The notes beneath the pieces were generated by a model. The model searched no databases and was not told the DNA's origin. It saw only the letters and a list, made by a program, of their open reading frames with translations. From Dethiobacter sp. (GTDB lineage: Bacteria; Bacillota; Dethiobacteria; Dethiobacterales; Dethiobacteraceae), in the NCBI GenBank assembly GCA_018335875.1, contig JAGXRN010000028.1, forward strand, positions 1 through 62,318: DNA of 62,318 nucleotides, given 5' to 3'. A program made the translations under genes and the position numbers. The stretch's first letter is position 1, and every line of letters starts with the position of its first letter. Shown piece by piece: positions 22,253 to 32,153 of this stretch.

Positions 22253-23894
22253 TTTTTTTCACCTCCTCATGGAATAATTCGCGCTCGTCAGGGGGCGCCG
22301 GGCGGAACCCCGCGCTTGACTTTTGGCGCACCCTGTCCCGGGTATTCAGCATTCGCGGGCGTTTAAACGACATCCACCACGGTATGCGGGCAAAGGTCTG
22401 GATGGCGTCGTCAGCTGTGCCGTGGACAAGCGGCGCAAGATAGGGGATGCCGAAGGATTGCAGGCTTGACAGGTGGATGAGGATGAGCAAAAGCCCGAAT
22501 ATCAGGCCATAAAGGCCCATTACCCCAGCCAGGATAAGTAGAGGAAAGCGCAAAAGCCGCAGTGAAATGGAAGCATTGAAAGCAGGGATGGCAAAAGAAG
22601 AAATGGCGGTGGTGGCTACCACTATCACCATGGCCGGTGAAACAAGCCCGGCGCGGATGGCGGCATCGCCCACCACCAGGCCGCCCACGATGCTGATGGC
22701 CTGGCCCACGGGTCTTGGCAGGCGTATACCCGCCTCCCGCAGCACCTCAAAAGTAGCTTCCATCAGCAGCGCTTCAGCCACCGCGGGAAAAGGGATGCCC
22801 TCCCTGGCGGCGGCGATACTGAGGAGCAGGGATGTGGGCAGCATTTCGTGGTGAAAGGTGGTTACTGCCACATAAATTGCCGGCAGCATGAGCGCTATCT
22901 GCAGCACAGCGATACGGAGCAGGCGGAGCAGTGTGGCGCCAATGGCCGGTCGCTCATAAAAATCTTCGGCAGCCTGGATGAACTGGAAAAAAGAGGTGGG
23001 AATAATCAATGTAAACGGTGTGTTGTCCGTTAAAATGAGCACGCGTCCCTCGAGGATGGCGGCGGCGGCTTTATCCACACGTTCTGTGTGCTCTATCTGG
23101 GGGAAAACAGACCAGGGCGAGTCTTCGATAAATTCTTCGATGTAGCCTGATTCCAGGATGCTGTCGGTGTCGATGGCGGCGATTCGCCGCCGCACTTCCT
23201 CCAATACGCGGCGGTTGACGATGTCGTCGATATAGACAAGGACTATTTCAGTCCAGGTGCGGCGGCCGGCTTTCATCGATTCAAAGCGCAGCCCCTCGTG
23301 GCGGATACGACGGCGCAAGAGCGAAGTGTTGACGCGCATTGTTTCAGTGAAGCCTTCACGCGGGCCGCGCACCACCGATTCTGTTGCCGGCTCTTCCACA
23401 GCGCGTGACTGCCAGCTGCGCGTGCCAAAGACAAGGATTTCTTTTTCCCCGTCAATCAAAAGGATTGAATCTCCGCCCAGCATCTGCCTCACGGCCTGCG
23501 AAAGGTCAGGCACAGTTGATGTCTCGGCGAATTCTGAGAGGTGTTTTTCAATGGCTGCCAGCGCGTTTCCCGCGCTTAAATCCTTGTTGAACTTAATGCT
23601 TAAATTTCCGGACTGGATGGGGCGGATAATAGTTTCACTGATTGTAGCCTTGTCGGACATGCCGTCTATAAAAAGAATCGCCAGCTTTACCATGTCGTTT
23701 CCGCTTTTAAACTCACGTATGACTATGTCCTTGCTCTCTCCGAGCAAATCTTTAACTGCCTGCAGCCGCTGCTTGAGTTCATCCGAGACGGCTAATTCAG
23801 ACTTCGTTTTTTCCTTTTTAGGCCGGCTTTCTTCAGTGCGGCGCTTTATTTTCTTTTTTATTTTCTTCGCCAGGGCGAAAAAAGCGTTATTCAT
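22236..23894 (-). CDS. Spore germination subunit, GerAA family
   Basis: A 552-residue GerA-family protein. A basic N-terminal tail precedes two cytosolic-type domains (to about residue 320, including DSILLIDGEKEILVFGTRSW). About five membrane helices follow, including PAIYVAVTTFHHEMLP and GMGIPF-like EGIPFPAVAEALLME. GerA assembles with the GerB and GerC products of the next genes into the germinant receptor of the spore inner membrane, recently shown to act as a nutrient-gated channel. First gene of the ger operon; divergent from the UPF0182 gene. The promoter should be forespore-specific, but I could not place a convincing one. Confidence 0.95.
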   Translation of the reverse strand: MNNAFFALAKKIKKKIKRRTEESRPKKEKTKSELAVSDELKQRLQAVKDLLGESKDIVIREFKSGNDMVKLAILFIDGMSDKATISETIIRPIQSGNLSIKFNKDLSAGNALAAIEKHLSEFAETSTVPDLSQAVRQMLGGDSILLIDGEKEILVFGTRSWQSRAVEEPATESVVRGPREGFTETMRVNTSLLRRRIRHEGLRFESMKAGRRTWTEIVLVYIDDIVNRRVLEEVRRRIAAIDTDSILESGYIEEFIEDSPWSVFPQIEHTERVDKAAAAILEGRVLILTDNTPFTLIIPTSFFQFIQAAEDFYERPAIGATLLRLLRIAVLQIALMLPAIYVAVTTFHHEMLPTSLLLSIAAAREGIPFPAVAEALLMEATFEVLREAGIRLPRPVGQAISIVGGLVVGDAAIRAGLVSPAMVIVVATTAISSFAIPAFNASISLRLLRFPLLILAGVMGLYGLIFGLLLILIHLSSLQSFGIPYLAPLVHGTADDAIQTFARIPWWMSFKRPRMLNTRDRVRQKSSAGFRPAPPDERELFHEEVKKNAGKR

Positions 23895-24047
23895 GGTGTC
23901 ATCCCCTTAAATTAGCAATCATATAAACTATCTGCAATTAAGGTAATAATTATACTGAATTGGCAATATATATCGGCCGGGCAAACTTACAGACAAACAG
24001 AGGAATTTTTGCCTGAGTCAAGAATTAAGTAAGTAAGGGGTGATTAT

Positions 24048-26768
24048 ATGCGTTTGATGAAATGGCTTGTTCCGGGACTGGTAGTTCTCTTTTTCATTTT
24101 GCTTAACTTCAGCTCCCGGCTTTATCTTGATTGGGTATGGTTTAACCAACTTGGGTTTGCCGGTGTTTTTACCACCATACTCGGCTCTTTTTGGGCGGTG
24201 AGGCTTGCTGCCTGGCTTTTTTTCGCCGTTTTTCTTTATGTTAATCTTTACCTCACTCAGCGGGCGGTGCTCGATATGCCAAACCTGGTGCTGCGCCAGG
24301 TGCTGATGAACTCTCCAGGCGGCAACATGCTGACAAAAAGGCGCCTAAACCGCGTTTTCCTTCTGGCTTCCCTTCTTATTCCCGTTATTTTAACCTCCCA
24401 CCTCGGCGCTGAATGGATGCGTATCCGTTTCTTCTTTGCCGGGGGCGAGGCCGGACTGGTTGATCCCATTTTCAACAGGGATGTGGGATTTTATATTTTC
24501 CGCCTGCCTTTTTTTGACCTGCTTTACCAGTACCTGATGGCAGTGCTTGTGGTGTCAATCATGTTATGCGGCGCCATTTATCTTTTTATCAACCCTCCGC
24601 AGCAGCTTGGTCTGCGCGGCATATTTGCCCGCCGCGGCCAGGTGCATCTTTCACTGCTTTTGGCGCTGACATTTTTAACACGGGCATTCGGCTACCACCT
24701 GCAGGCGCTGGGGCTGGTTTTTTCTCCGCGCGGTGCAGCTTTTGGCGCCGGCTATGCTGATGTTGCCGCCCAACTGCCGGCCTACCGCGTGCTGGCGGTT
24801 TTGGCGATACTTGCCGCGGCCGCACTTCTGGTCAACGCACGCCTGCGCAGCCCTCGTCTTATCGCCGGCAGCGTAGTATTGCTGGTTGCGGCCTCTGTTT
24901 TGCTGGGCGGTGTCTGGCCCGGCTTTGTGCAGAAGTTCCAGGTTGAACCCAACGAGTTTGCCAGGGAAGAGGAATTTCTCAGACACAATATTCAGTTCAC
25001 GCGCATCGCCTATGGCCTTAACGACATACAGCGGCGTGAATTTCCACTCACAGGCGCCCTGGGTTACGGGGAACTGCTGGCCAATGAGGGCACAATCAAC
25101 AATATCCGCCTTTGGGACTGGCGGCCGCTGCGGGACACTTTCGGCCAGCTGCAGGGCTTGCGGCCGTACTATCGTTTTTTTGATGTTGATACCGACCGCT
25201 ACATGATTGACGGGCAGTACCGCCAGATTATGCTGTCTGCCAGGGAAATGAATGTTGATGCACTGCCGGCCCGCAGCTGGATCAACGAGCGTCTTATTTA
25301 CACCCACGGCTACGGTGTGGTTGCCAGCCCTGTAAATGAAGTGAGCGGGCAGGGGCAGCCCAACTTGCTGCTGCGGGACTTTCCTGTTGCGGGCCCGGCT
25401 GACATCAGGGTGGATGTGCCGCAGATTTATTACGGTGAACTGACCAATAACTATATTTTTACAGGCGCTCTCACCGATGAGTTTGACTACCCGCAGGGCG
25501 AGCAAAATGCTTTTACCCGCTACGATGGGGAGGGCGGTATCCCTCTTGGCGGTATACTGCGCCAGTTGCTTTTTTCCCTTCGTTTCTCCGACTACCGCCT
25601 CCTTATCTCCTCAGAACTGCAGGCGGGGAGCAGGGTCCACTTCTACCGCAATATCAGGGAGCGGACACAGAAGGTCGCGCCTTTCCTGCAGTATGACGGC
25701 GACCCCTACCTGGTGATAAATAACGGCAGGCTGTTTTGGCTGATTGATGCTTATACCACAACCGACCGCTTTCCTTATTCCGAACCATACCAGCGGATTA
25801 ACTATATCCGCAACTCCGTCAAAGTAGTTGTCGACGCCTATGATGGCACAGTAAAATACTATATTTCAGACCCTGACGATATTCTTATCCAGGCTTATGA
25901 CAGGATCTTCCCCGGGCTCTTTACACCAATTGCACAGATGCCGGAAGGCCTGCGCAAGCATATCCGCTATCCTGAGCAGATGTTTAAGATACAGTCCAGG
26001 GTTTACGCCACATACCAGATGCAAAACACACAGGTTTTCTACAACCGCGAGGACCGCTGGGATTGGCCCAAAGAAATATACCAGGGCAGCGCACAGACCA
26101 TGGAGCCTTACTATACCATTATCCGCCTGCCTGACGGGACAGCTCCAGAGTTTGTGCTGATGCTTCCCTATACGCCCTATAACCGTGACAATATGGTGGC
26201 CTGGCTGGCGGGACGCTCAGACGGCGATAATTACGGCGAGCTTATTGTTTACCAGTTTCCAAAGGGCGAACTCCTTTACGGCCCGGCACAAATCGAGGCG
26301 CGCATCGACCAGGATCCACGCATCTCCGAGCAGCTGTCCCTTTGGAACCAGCGGGGCTCCAGTGTAATCAGGGGCAATCTGCTTGTGCTTCCCATCAGGG
26401 GTTCCGTCCTCTACGTGGAACCGCTCTACCTGCGCTCTGACCAGAGCCAGTTTCCGGAACTGGCAAGGGTAATTGTGGCCTACGGTGAAAGGGTGGTGAT
26501 GGAAAGGACGCTTGATGAAGCGCTGGCTGCTGTTTTTGGCCTGACGTTCGGCCAGGTGCCCGGCACACCTGAACCGCCTGTCACAGGCGAGCCCGTTATA
26601 CCCGGCGAGCCTGTGGAAGGAGAACTGCATGAGCTGATTCGCCGTGCCTCCCAGGCCTTTATTCTGTCCGAAGAGGCAGTGAGGCGCGGGGACTGGGCTG
26701 AATACGGCAGGCTGCAGCAGGAACTGGGTAGCATCCTCATCCGCCTTGAGCAGCTTGGTGCTGAATAA
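24048..26768 (+). CDS. UPF0182-family large membrane protein
   Basis: A 906-residue UPF0182 protein, close to the usual length. Six or seven hydrophobic segments fill the first about 290 residues, starting WLVPGLVVLFFILL and including RLYLDWVWFNQLGF, a family hallmark. A long extracytosolic domain then runs to about 820, with ELPAYR, LWDWRPLRDTF and RYDGEGGIPLGG. The C-terminal tail is Pro/Gly-rich, then coiled. The function of the family is unknown; members are widespread in Firmicutes, actinobacteria and cyanobacteria. It is monocistronic, between the divergent ger operon and rnhA. Confidence 0.93.
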   Translation: MRLMKWLVPGLVVLFFILLNFSSRLYLDWVWFNQLGFAGVFTTILGSFWAVRLAAWLFFAVFLYVNLYLTQRAVLDMPNLVLRQVLMNSPGGNMLTKRRLNRVFLLASLLIPVILTSHLGAEWMRIRFFFAGGEAGLVDPIFNRDVGFYIFRLPFFDLLYQYLMAVLVVSIMLCGAIYLFINPPQQLGLRGIFARRGQVHLSLLLALTFLTRAFGYHLQALGLVFSPRGAAFGAGYADVAAQLPAYRVLAVLAILAAAALLVNARLRSPRLIAGSVVLLVAASVLLGGVWPGFVQKFQVEPNEFAREEEFLRHNIQFTRIAYGLNDIQRREFPLTGALGYGELLANEGTINNIRLWDWRPLRDTFGQLQGLRPYYRFFDVDTDRYMIDGQYRQIMLSAREMNVDALPARSWINERLIYTHGYGVVASPVNEVSGQGQPNLLLRDFPVAGPADIRVDVPQIYYGELTNNYIFTGALTDEFDYPQGEQNAFTRYDGEGGIPLGGILRQLLFSLRFSDYRLLISSELQAGSRVHFYRNIRERTQKVAPFLQYDGDPYLVINNGRLFWLIDAYTTTDRFPYSEPYQRINYIRNSVKVVVDAYDGTVKYYISDPDDILIQAYDRIFPGLFTPIAQMPEGLRKHIRYPEQMFKIQSRVYATYQMQNTQVFYNREDRWDWPKEIYQGSAQTMEPYYTIIRLPDGTAPEFVLMLPYTPYNRDNMVAWLAGRSDGDNYGELIVYQFPKGELLYGPAQIEARIDQDPRISEQLSLWNQRGSSVIRGNLLVLPIRGSVLYVEPLYLRSDQSQFPELARVIVAYGERVVMERTLDEALAAVFGLTFGQVPGTPEPPVTGEPVIPGEPVEGELHELIRRASQAFILSEEAVRRGDWAEYGRLQQELGSILIRLEQLGAE

Positions 26769-26823
26769 TGGTATGGTCAGGCGGGTAAATAAGCAGGCAA
26801 CTGCTGTTTCGGAGGTAAACCAA

Positions 26824-27258
26824 ATGAAAGAAGTATTGATTTATACTGACGGCGCCTGCTCAGGCAACCCCGGCCCCGGCGGCTATGCCGCTGTTTTAAG
26901 GTATGGAGGGCATGAAAAGGAAATATGCGGCAGTGAGGCCTATACCACCAATCAGCGCATGGAGATGAAGGCTGCCCTGGCAGCGCTTGAAATTTTAAAG
27001 GAACCCTGCCATGTGCTTCTGCACAGCGACAGCGCTTATCTTGTTAATGCTTTTAACCAGGGCTGGCTGGACAAGTGGCAGAGAAACGGCTGGCAAAACA
27101 GCCGCAAAGAACCGGTGGAAAACAGGGATCTCTGGGAGCAGCTGCTGGAGGCAGCCGGCGCTCACCGTGTGGAGTGGGTAAAGGTACGCGGCCATGCTGA
27201 TGATGAATTAAACATTCGCTGCGATAAACTGGCCCGTGGCGCCTTAGAAAAAAAATAA
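26824..27258 (+). CDS. rnhA: Ribonuclease HI
   Basis: A 144-residue RNase HI, which cuts the RNA strand of RNA-DNA hybrids during replication and R-loop removal. The catalytic acids are in place: Asp in IYTDGACSGNPGPGG, Glu in QRMEMKAAL, Asp in LHSDSAYLVNA, and the C-terminal HADDELN aspartate. The basic handle KWQRNGWQNSRKEPV is present. ATG 26824 follows GGAGGT; the frame extends upstream into the UPF0182 gene, without a ribosome binding site. Confidence 0.96.
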   Translation: MKEVLIYTDGACSGNPGPGGYAAVLRYGGHEKEICGSEAYTTNQRMEMKAALAALEILKEPCHVLLHSDSAYLVNAFNQGWLDKWQRNGWQNSRKEPVENRDLWEQLLEAAGAHRVEWVKVRGHADDELNIRCDKLARGALEKK

Positions 27259-27419
27259 AAAACAAGACAGAGCAAGACGGGGCACCCTCTGCGAGGACAG
27301 GCGGTTATGTTGTCTTCCTGCGCTGTGAACACTCTGATGGCAATTAACTGCCGGCCTTAACAGGGAACTTTTTACAGCTAAAGACCGTCTTAACAGGTAA
27401 AAAGAGGGGAGAGAAAACA

Positions 27420-28325
27420 ATGCTAAAGAAAAAGACAATATTGCTGCTGTTGGCTGTACTCCTTGTATTGCCGGCCGGCTGTGGCTCTAAGTCAAGTGGT
27501 AATACTGCTGCTCCTGCACCTTCAATGCCGCCTAGTGGGCCGTCCTATGACCGGGCCGGGCCTGAATATGGTGAGCAGGGTCCGTATGCGCCGCCCTCAA
27601 AGGACAGCAGTGCGGGAGGGGCCGCGCAGCAGCGCATTATCCAGAATGCTGAGCGTTCATATGATGTTGAGGACATGGATAAAGCACTTGCAGAACTGCA
27701 GACTGCCCTGCGGGCAGCGGGAGGTATTGTGGCCGACTCGCATCAGAGCGGGAGGAAGGGTGAATTCCGCTCTGCCAGCCTGACGCTGCGTGTGCCTGCA
27801 GCCAGTTTTGATTCTTTCCTTGACGAGGTTGAAAAAGTCGGCAAGTTTACTTCAGGACGAAAATATATTCACGATGTGACAATGCAGTATATAGACCTTG
27901 AGGCACGTATCCGCAACCTGGAGCGTCAGGAAGAACGCCTGCTGGATGTACTTGACAGGGCGGATACAGTGGAAGACATTCTGCGTGTAGAACAGGAACT
28001 GTCGCGTATTCGCGGCCAGTTGGAGTCCTTTACTGCAGAGTTTCGCTACCTGCGCGACAGGGTGGAATACTCCACTGTCCATATTTACCTGCGTGAGACA
28101 GCTACAGCAAGCCCGGTGATTACCGGCTCAGGATTAAAAGGTGTCTGGCAGCGCGGAATGTCCGGCTTGATAAATTCTGTGAATTCTATGCTGACCGGTG
28201 TCGGTAATTTTATCGTGCTGGGCTTTAGGCTGCTGCCGTACCTGGTCCTTATCTTTGTGCTTCTGCTTCCTGTAGTATTGATTTTCAGGCGCCGTGGCGG
28301 CGGCCCGCGGGCTCCGCAGGCATAA
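27420..28325 (+). CDS. DUF4349 lipoprotein
   Basis: A 301-residue surface lipoprotein. The signal ends in a lipobox (VLPAGCGSK, Cys21). A Pro/Ser/Gly-rich segment follows, then the DUF4349 domain (about 75-270) with a central coiled coil (IDLEARIRNLERQEERLL). One membrane helix (about 268-290) and a basic tail come last. DUF4349 proteins are anchored at the cell surface and have no known activity. The gene is 19 bases before comEC, so the two may be co-transcribed. ATG 27420 follows GGGGAGAG. Confidence 0.87.
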   Translation: MLKKKTILLLLAVLLVLPAGCGSKSSGNTAAPAPSMPPSGPSYDRAGPEYGEQGPYAPPSKDSSAGGAAQQRIIQNAERSYDVEDMDKALAELQTALRAAGGIVADSHQSGRKGEFRSASLTLRVPAASFDSFLDEVEKVGKFTSGRKYIHDVTMQYIDLEARIRNLERQEERLLDVLDRADTVEDILRVEQELSRIRGQLESFTAEFRYLRDRVEYSTVHIYLRETATASPVITGSGLKGVWQRGMSGLINSVNSMLTGVGNFIVLGFRLLPYLVLIFVLLLPVVLIFRRRGGGPRAPQA

Positions 28326-28343
28326 ATTTTCAGGAGGTTTGAT

Positions 28344-30698
28344 GTGCTGCCTCTCCTTTGTGCCGCTTTCATGGGCGGGATTGTGCTGGCAGGGTTGCTG
28401 TCCCCGCCGTTTGGCCTGCTCGCCGGAATTACTGTATTGCTATTTATGATCAGTGGCGGAGCATTTTTTCTGCGCCGCCAGGCGGCGGTTACAATTCTGC
28501 TGGCGGCAGCTTTTTTAAGCCTGGGCATGCTTAATGCGAGCCTGGCCAGGGAAGAAATACATTCTTCGCTCACCGATTATCTGGGGCGCGAGGTTTTCAT
28601 CACAGGCCATGTCAATCTTGTAGAAGATGTGGCGGATGAATCCTGCGCCTTCATATTTAGGGTGGAAGAAATAGCGGAAAAAGAAGGCGCACCCGCTTTA
28701 GCAAACGCTCTGGTCAGGGTGAAAATTTTTCTTCCGCCCGCAGGGTTCACCCCTTATTATGGACAGCGGCTGAGACTTGGCGGGCAGCTTTTGGCGCCGG
28801 CCGCAAAGCGCAACCCCGGCGGTTTTGATTATGCCTCATACCTGGAAGCGGCCGGTGTGGGGGCTGTGCTGTCGGTAAGCGGAAGAAGCGTAGAACAACT
28901 GGCGGGCAGAGGCGGCCATTTCGCCGCAGCTCTGGCAGAAAACCTGCGCGGCAGGGTCATCAGCGTGCTCAACCATCACCTGCCGGCTGCGGAGGCGGGC
29001 CTGGCTGCCGGACTGCTGCTTGGGACGCGTAAATACCTGGAGCAGGGGACTGCCGAGGCCTATCACGTCCTCGGTATAGCTCACCTGCTGGCTGCCTCAG
29101 GCCTGCACGTCGGTTTTGTTGTCGCTTTCGCCCTCCTCTTAATCAAGAGGCTGCGGCTAACTTCCCGGACAGGGATTTTGCCTGGCTGCCTGATAGTGCT
29201 TGCCTATGTCATTTTAACGGGCGGCAGGCCATCGGTATGGCGGGCCGCCCTCATGCTTGGAATGGGCCTGATTGCGCGCCAGTACGGGCGCGAGGCGGAT
29301 ATGCTGCAGGGACTCTCGGCTGCGGCGCTAATACTATTGATAATACGGCCGCTGTGGCTGTTTAGCCTGTCTTTTCAACTATCATTTCTGGCCACGCTTG
29401 GTATCCTGGTGCTGGCGCCAGGCTTGCAGAAAATCTTCTCCCGCGTGCCAAAAAGCGCTGTAATGCTTTTGGCAACAACAGTATCGGCTCAGCTTGCAGT
29501 TTTACCGTTGCAGGCAATGCATTTTAGTTTTATCCCTCTGCTTGCTGTCCCCGTCAACCTTGTCTTTGTCCCGCTGGTTGGTCTGGTTATGATGCTGGGA
29601 CTTGCAGGAATGATGGCCGGGCTTGCCTATCTGCCCCTGGCAGCGCCATTTTACCTGGCGGTGCTGCCGGTTCTACATGTGCTAGAAAAACTGCCCCGGC
29701 TGCTGGCTGATTTCCCTCTGGCCGCACTGCGGGTGCACCTCCCGCCTGCAGTCTGGCTGGTTTATACCTTGGGACTCGCGCTCCTGGCAGCGGGTACGAG
29801 GCTGCACTGGACACGCGGAAGACGACTGCTGGCCGTACTGTTGCTGGTTAACATGGTTTTATGGGGGAACATTGCCGGCGCGCGTGCGCCGGGGATGCTT
29901 GAGGTCTCATTTATTGATGTGGGACAGGGACTGTCGGTCTTTATCCGCACTGAACAAGGCAGGACTATGCTGGTTGATGCAGGTGGAGGCAGGGGAAGCG
30001 GTTTTGACCCCGGCGAGAGGATCGTAGTTCCATTCTTGAGGCAAAGAAGGGTAAAAAGCCTGGACATGCTTGTGCTGACACATCCGCACGCCGATCATTA
30101 CGGCGGCATGGCTGCTGTGGTAAAAAACTTTGATATTAAGTGTTTCGTCGGCAGCGGGGAAAGGGAAGACTCTCTTTCTTTTGCCGGGCTGATGGAGCTG
30201 CTGCAGGCACGCGGTGTAGAGGAAGCCACACTGTCCGCCGGCGACAGGATTATTCTTGACGCTGCCACTTCTGTGAGAGTGCTTTCCCCCCCGGTGAAAA
30301 AAATAAGCGGCACATCAGGTGATACAAATAATAATTCTCTGGTGATGCTGCTTGAGTATGGGAGTTTCAGGCTGCTTATCACCGGGGATGCGGAACGGGA
30401 GGCGCTGATACTGCTTGTTGATGGAAATGCTGACCTGGACAGCACAGTTTTGCAGGTGCCCCATCACGGCAGCCGGCATGCTCTTTTTGATGCTTTCCTG
30501 GAAGCAGTTAGACCGCAGGCCGCCGTCATACCCGTGGGATACAATACTTTCGGCCATCCCCATGCAGAAACCCTCAACCTGCTTTCGCTCTATGTCCCCT
30601 GTATTTACAGGACTGACACGCATGGCGCGGTTACTTTTTACAGTGACGGCGCCGGCTGGGATGTACATACTTTTACAGGTTTGGCAAAAACAAAATAG
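28344..30698 (+). CDS. comEC: Competence channel protein ComEC/Rec2
   Basis: A 784-residue ComEC, the channel that brings single-stranded DNA across the membrane. The N-terminal DUF4131/OB-like domain (about 25-190) is followed by the Competence membrane domain (about 215-490), with LLAASGLHVGFV. A C-terminal metallo-beta-lactamase domain (about 520-780) carries LTHPHADHYGG, the metal-binding HxHxDH signature, and VPHHGSRHA. The lactamase domain may act as a nuclease on one strand. GTG start at 28344, six bases after AGGAGG. It lies away from comEA, which is usually adjacent; here the ger operon, UPF0182 gene, rnhA and DUF4349 gene intervene. Confidence 0.96.
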   Translation: MLPLLCAAFMGGIVLAGLLSPPFGLLAGITVLLFMISGGAFFLRRQAAVTILLAAAFLSLGMLNASLAREEIHSSLTDYLGREVFITGHVNLVEDVADESCAFIFRVEEIAEKEGAPALANALVRVKIFLPPAGFTPYYGQRLRLGGQLLAPAAKRNPGGFDYASYLEAAGVGAVLSVSGRSVEQLAGRGGHFAAALAENLRGRVISVLNHHLPAAEAGLAAGLLLGTRKYLEQGTAEAYHVLGIAHLLAASGLHVGFVVAFALLLIKRLRLTSRTGILPGCLIVLAYVILTGGRPSVWRAALMLGMGLIARQYGREADMLQGLSAAALILLIIRPLWLFSLSFQLSFLATLGILVLAPGLQKIFSRVPKSAVMLLATTVSAQLAVLPLQAMHFSFIPLLAVPVNLVFVPLVGLVMMLGLAGMMAGLAYLPLAAPFYLAVLPVLHVLEKLPRLLADFPLAALRVHLPPAVWLVYTLGLALLAAGTRLHWTRGRRLLAVLLLVNMVLWGNIAGARAPGMLEVSFIDVGQGLSVFIRTEQGRTMLVDAGGGRGSGFDPGERIVVPFLRQRRVKSLDMLVLTHPHADHYGGMAAVVKNFDIKCFVGSGEREDSLSFAGLMELLQARGVEEATLSAGDRIILDAATSVRVLSPPVKKISGTSGDTNNNSLVMLLEYGSFRLLITGDAEREALILLVDGNADLDSTVLQVPHHGSRHALFDAFLEAVRPQAAVIPVGYNTFGHPHAETLNLLSLYVPCIYRTDTHGAVTFYSDGAGWDVHTFTGLAKTK

Positions 30699-30783
30699 AA
30701 GTGCAAATGTTTTTCTTGGGCGCTTCATAAATACACCTGAGTTGGTTATAATAAGGAAATCTAATTCCAATTCAGGTGGTGAT

Positions 30784-32058
30784 TTGAATTTGCGAGTATT
30801 GGTGCTTTCCTGGGAATTCCCCCCGCGAATAGTGGGAGGCCTGGCGAGGCATGTCCATGATCTGACTGTGGCGCTTGCTGACAACGGTGTGGAAGTAGCT
30901 GTTATAACAACTTCCGAAAACGGCGGCCGTGAGTTTGAGACCATGCATGGTGTGGATATTTACCGTGTCAAACCTTATTACCTGGTGCCGCGCGATTTCA
31001 TTTCCGGCATCCTGCAACTTAACACGGCCATGCTGGAAAAGGTGATGGAACTGCTGCGGCGAGGCGAAACATACGACTTGATTCACGCCCATGACTGGCT
31101 GGTGGCGTTTGCCGCACGTGCTATCAAACACTCTGAACGGATCCCGCTGGTGGCTACCATCCATGCCACTGAATACGGCCGCAATCGCGGCCTTCATAAT
31201 GATGAACAGCGGTATATCAGCGATGTGGAGTGGTGGCTTACCTATGAGGCCTGGAATGTTATCTGCTGCAGCCGCTATATGCGGCATGAATTGCAGAGAG
31301 TCTTCCAGCTTCCCACTGATAAGATCAGTATGGTACCAAACGGCGTTGACCCCAGGCAGTTTCGTGCCGGCAGAAATGACCCCGGCATGAGGGCGCGCTA
31401 CGTGGGGCCAAAAGAAAAAATTGTTTTCTTTGTCGGCCGTCTTGTTCAGGAAAAAGGCGTCCATGTCCTGCTTGACGCCGTGCCGAGAATTTTAGCAAGT
31501 GTACCTGCAACCAAATTTATTATCGCAGGTAAGGGTCCGGCCTTAGAACACCTGCGCAATCACGCCCGCCATCTGGGGATTGAACAGCGTGTACATTTCA
31601 CCGGCTATATCGACGACGTGACAAGAAATTCTCTTTACAACGTTTCATCGGTGGCTGTTTTCCCCAGCCTTTACGAACCCTTTGGCATAGTTGCACTTGA
31701 GGCCATGGCAGCCAGGGTGCCTGTGGTTGTGGCGGACACCGGCGGCCTGTCTGAAATCGTTGACCACGGGGTGGACGGGCTAAAGTGCTACGCCGGAAAT
31801 GCCACTTCCCTGGCAGACCAGGTGGTTGCCCTCCTGAGTGACACAAATTTTGCCGGCCGCCTGTCCGCCAATGCTTATCAAAAGGTAAATACTCATTTTT
31901 CCTGGCAGGAAATTGCCAGGCAGACGATGAACATCTATCATGATGTGCTCGCAGACTATAAACAGAGTAACTGGACGCGCAAACAGGAAGCAGAGACTGA
32001 AATCTACCGGCACGCGCAGCGGGAAGCCTTGTTTGATGGGACTCTCAGGCCGCACTAG
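30784..32058 (+). CDS. GT4 family glycosyltransferase (glycogen synthase-like)
   Basis: A 424-residue GT-B glycosyltransferase of family 4. The N-terminal half opens VLVLSWEFPPRIVGGLARH, a donor-loop pattern shared with glycogen and sucrose synthases. The C-terminal half carries KIVFFVGRLVQEKGVHVL and the EX7E catalytic motif at PSLYEPFGIVALEAMA. The start is TTG at 30784 (or 30790), after AGGTGG; the frame extends upstream into comEC but has no start signal there. It heads a run of alpha-glucan genes, so it probably builds a glucan from a nucleotide sugar. GT4 substrate cannot be fixed from sequence. Confidence 0.88.
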   Translation: MNLRVLVLSWEFPPRIVGGLARHVHDLTVALADNGVEVAVITTSENGGREFETMHGVDIYRVKPYYLVPRDFISGILQLNTAMLEKVMELLRRGETYDLIHAHDWLVAFAARAIKHSERIPLVATIHATEYGRNRGLHNDEQRYISDVEWWLTYEAWNVICCSRYMRHELQRVFQLPTDKISMVPNGVDPRQFRAGRNDPGMRARYVGPKEKIVFFVGRLVQEKGVHVLLDAVPRILASVPATKFIIAGKGPALEHLRNHARHLGIEQRVHFTGYIDDVTRNSLYNVSSVAVFPSLYEPFGIVALEAMAARVPVVVADTGGLSEIVDHGVDGLKCYAGNATSLADQVVALLSDTNFAGRLSANAYQKVNTHFSWQEIARQTMNIYHDVLADYKQSNWTRKQEAETEIYRHAQREALFDGTLRPH

Positions 32059-32153
32059 CACAACAGCGAAAGATATAGCAATATTGAAGCCAGAAGCAAC
32101 CTCTTTCTGTAGTGTAAATGTATGGCTTAAAAATGATCAAGAGGTGAGGATGG

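Noticed and set aside
21408..22277. 289-residue plus-strand ORF opposite gerB
   Set aside because: Antisense to a well-supported germination gene; high in Thr, Arg and Met in the pattern of an antisense frame.
24675..25505. 276-residue minus-strand ORF inside the UPF0182 gene
   Set aside because: It lies opposite a real gene of much clearer quality, has no ribosome binding site or recognisable family, and arises from the GC-biased codon use of the plus-strand gene.
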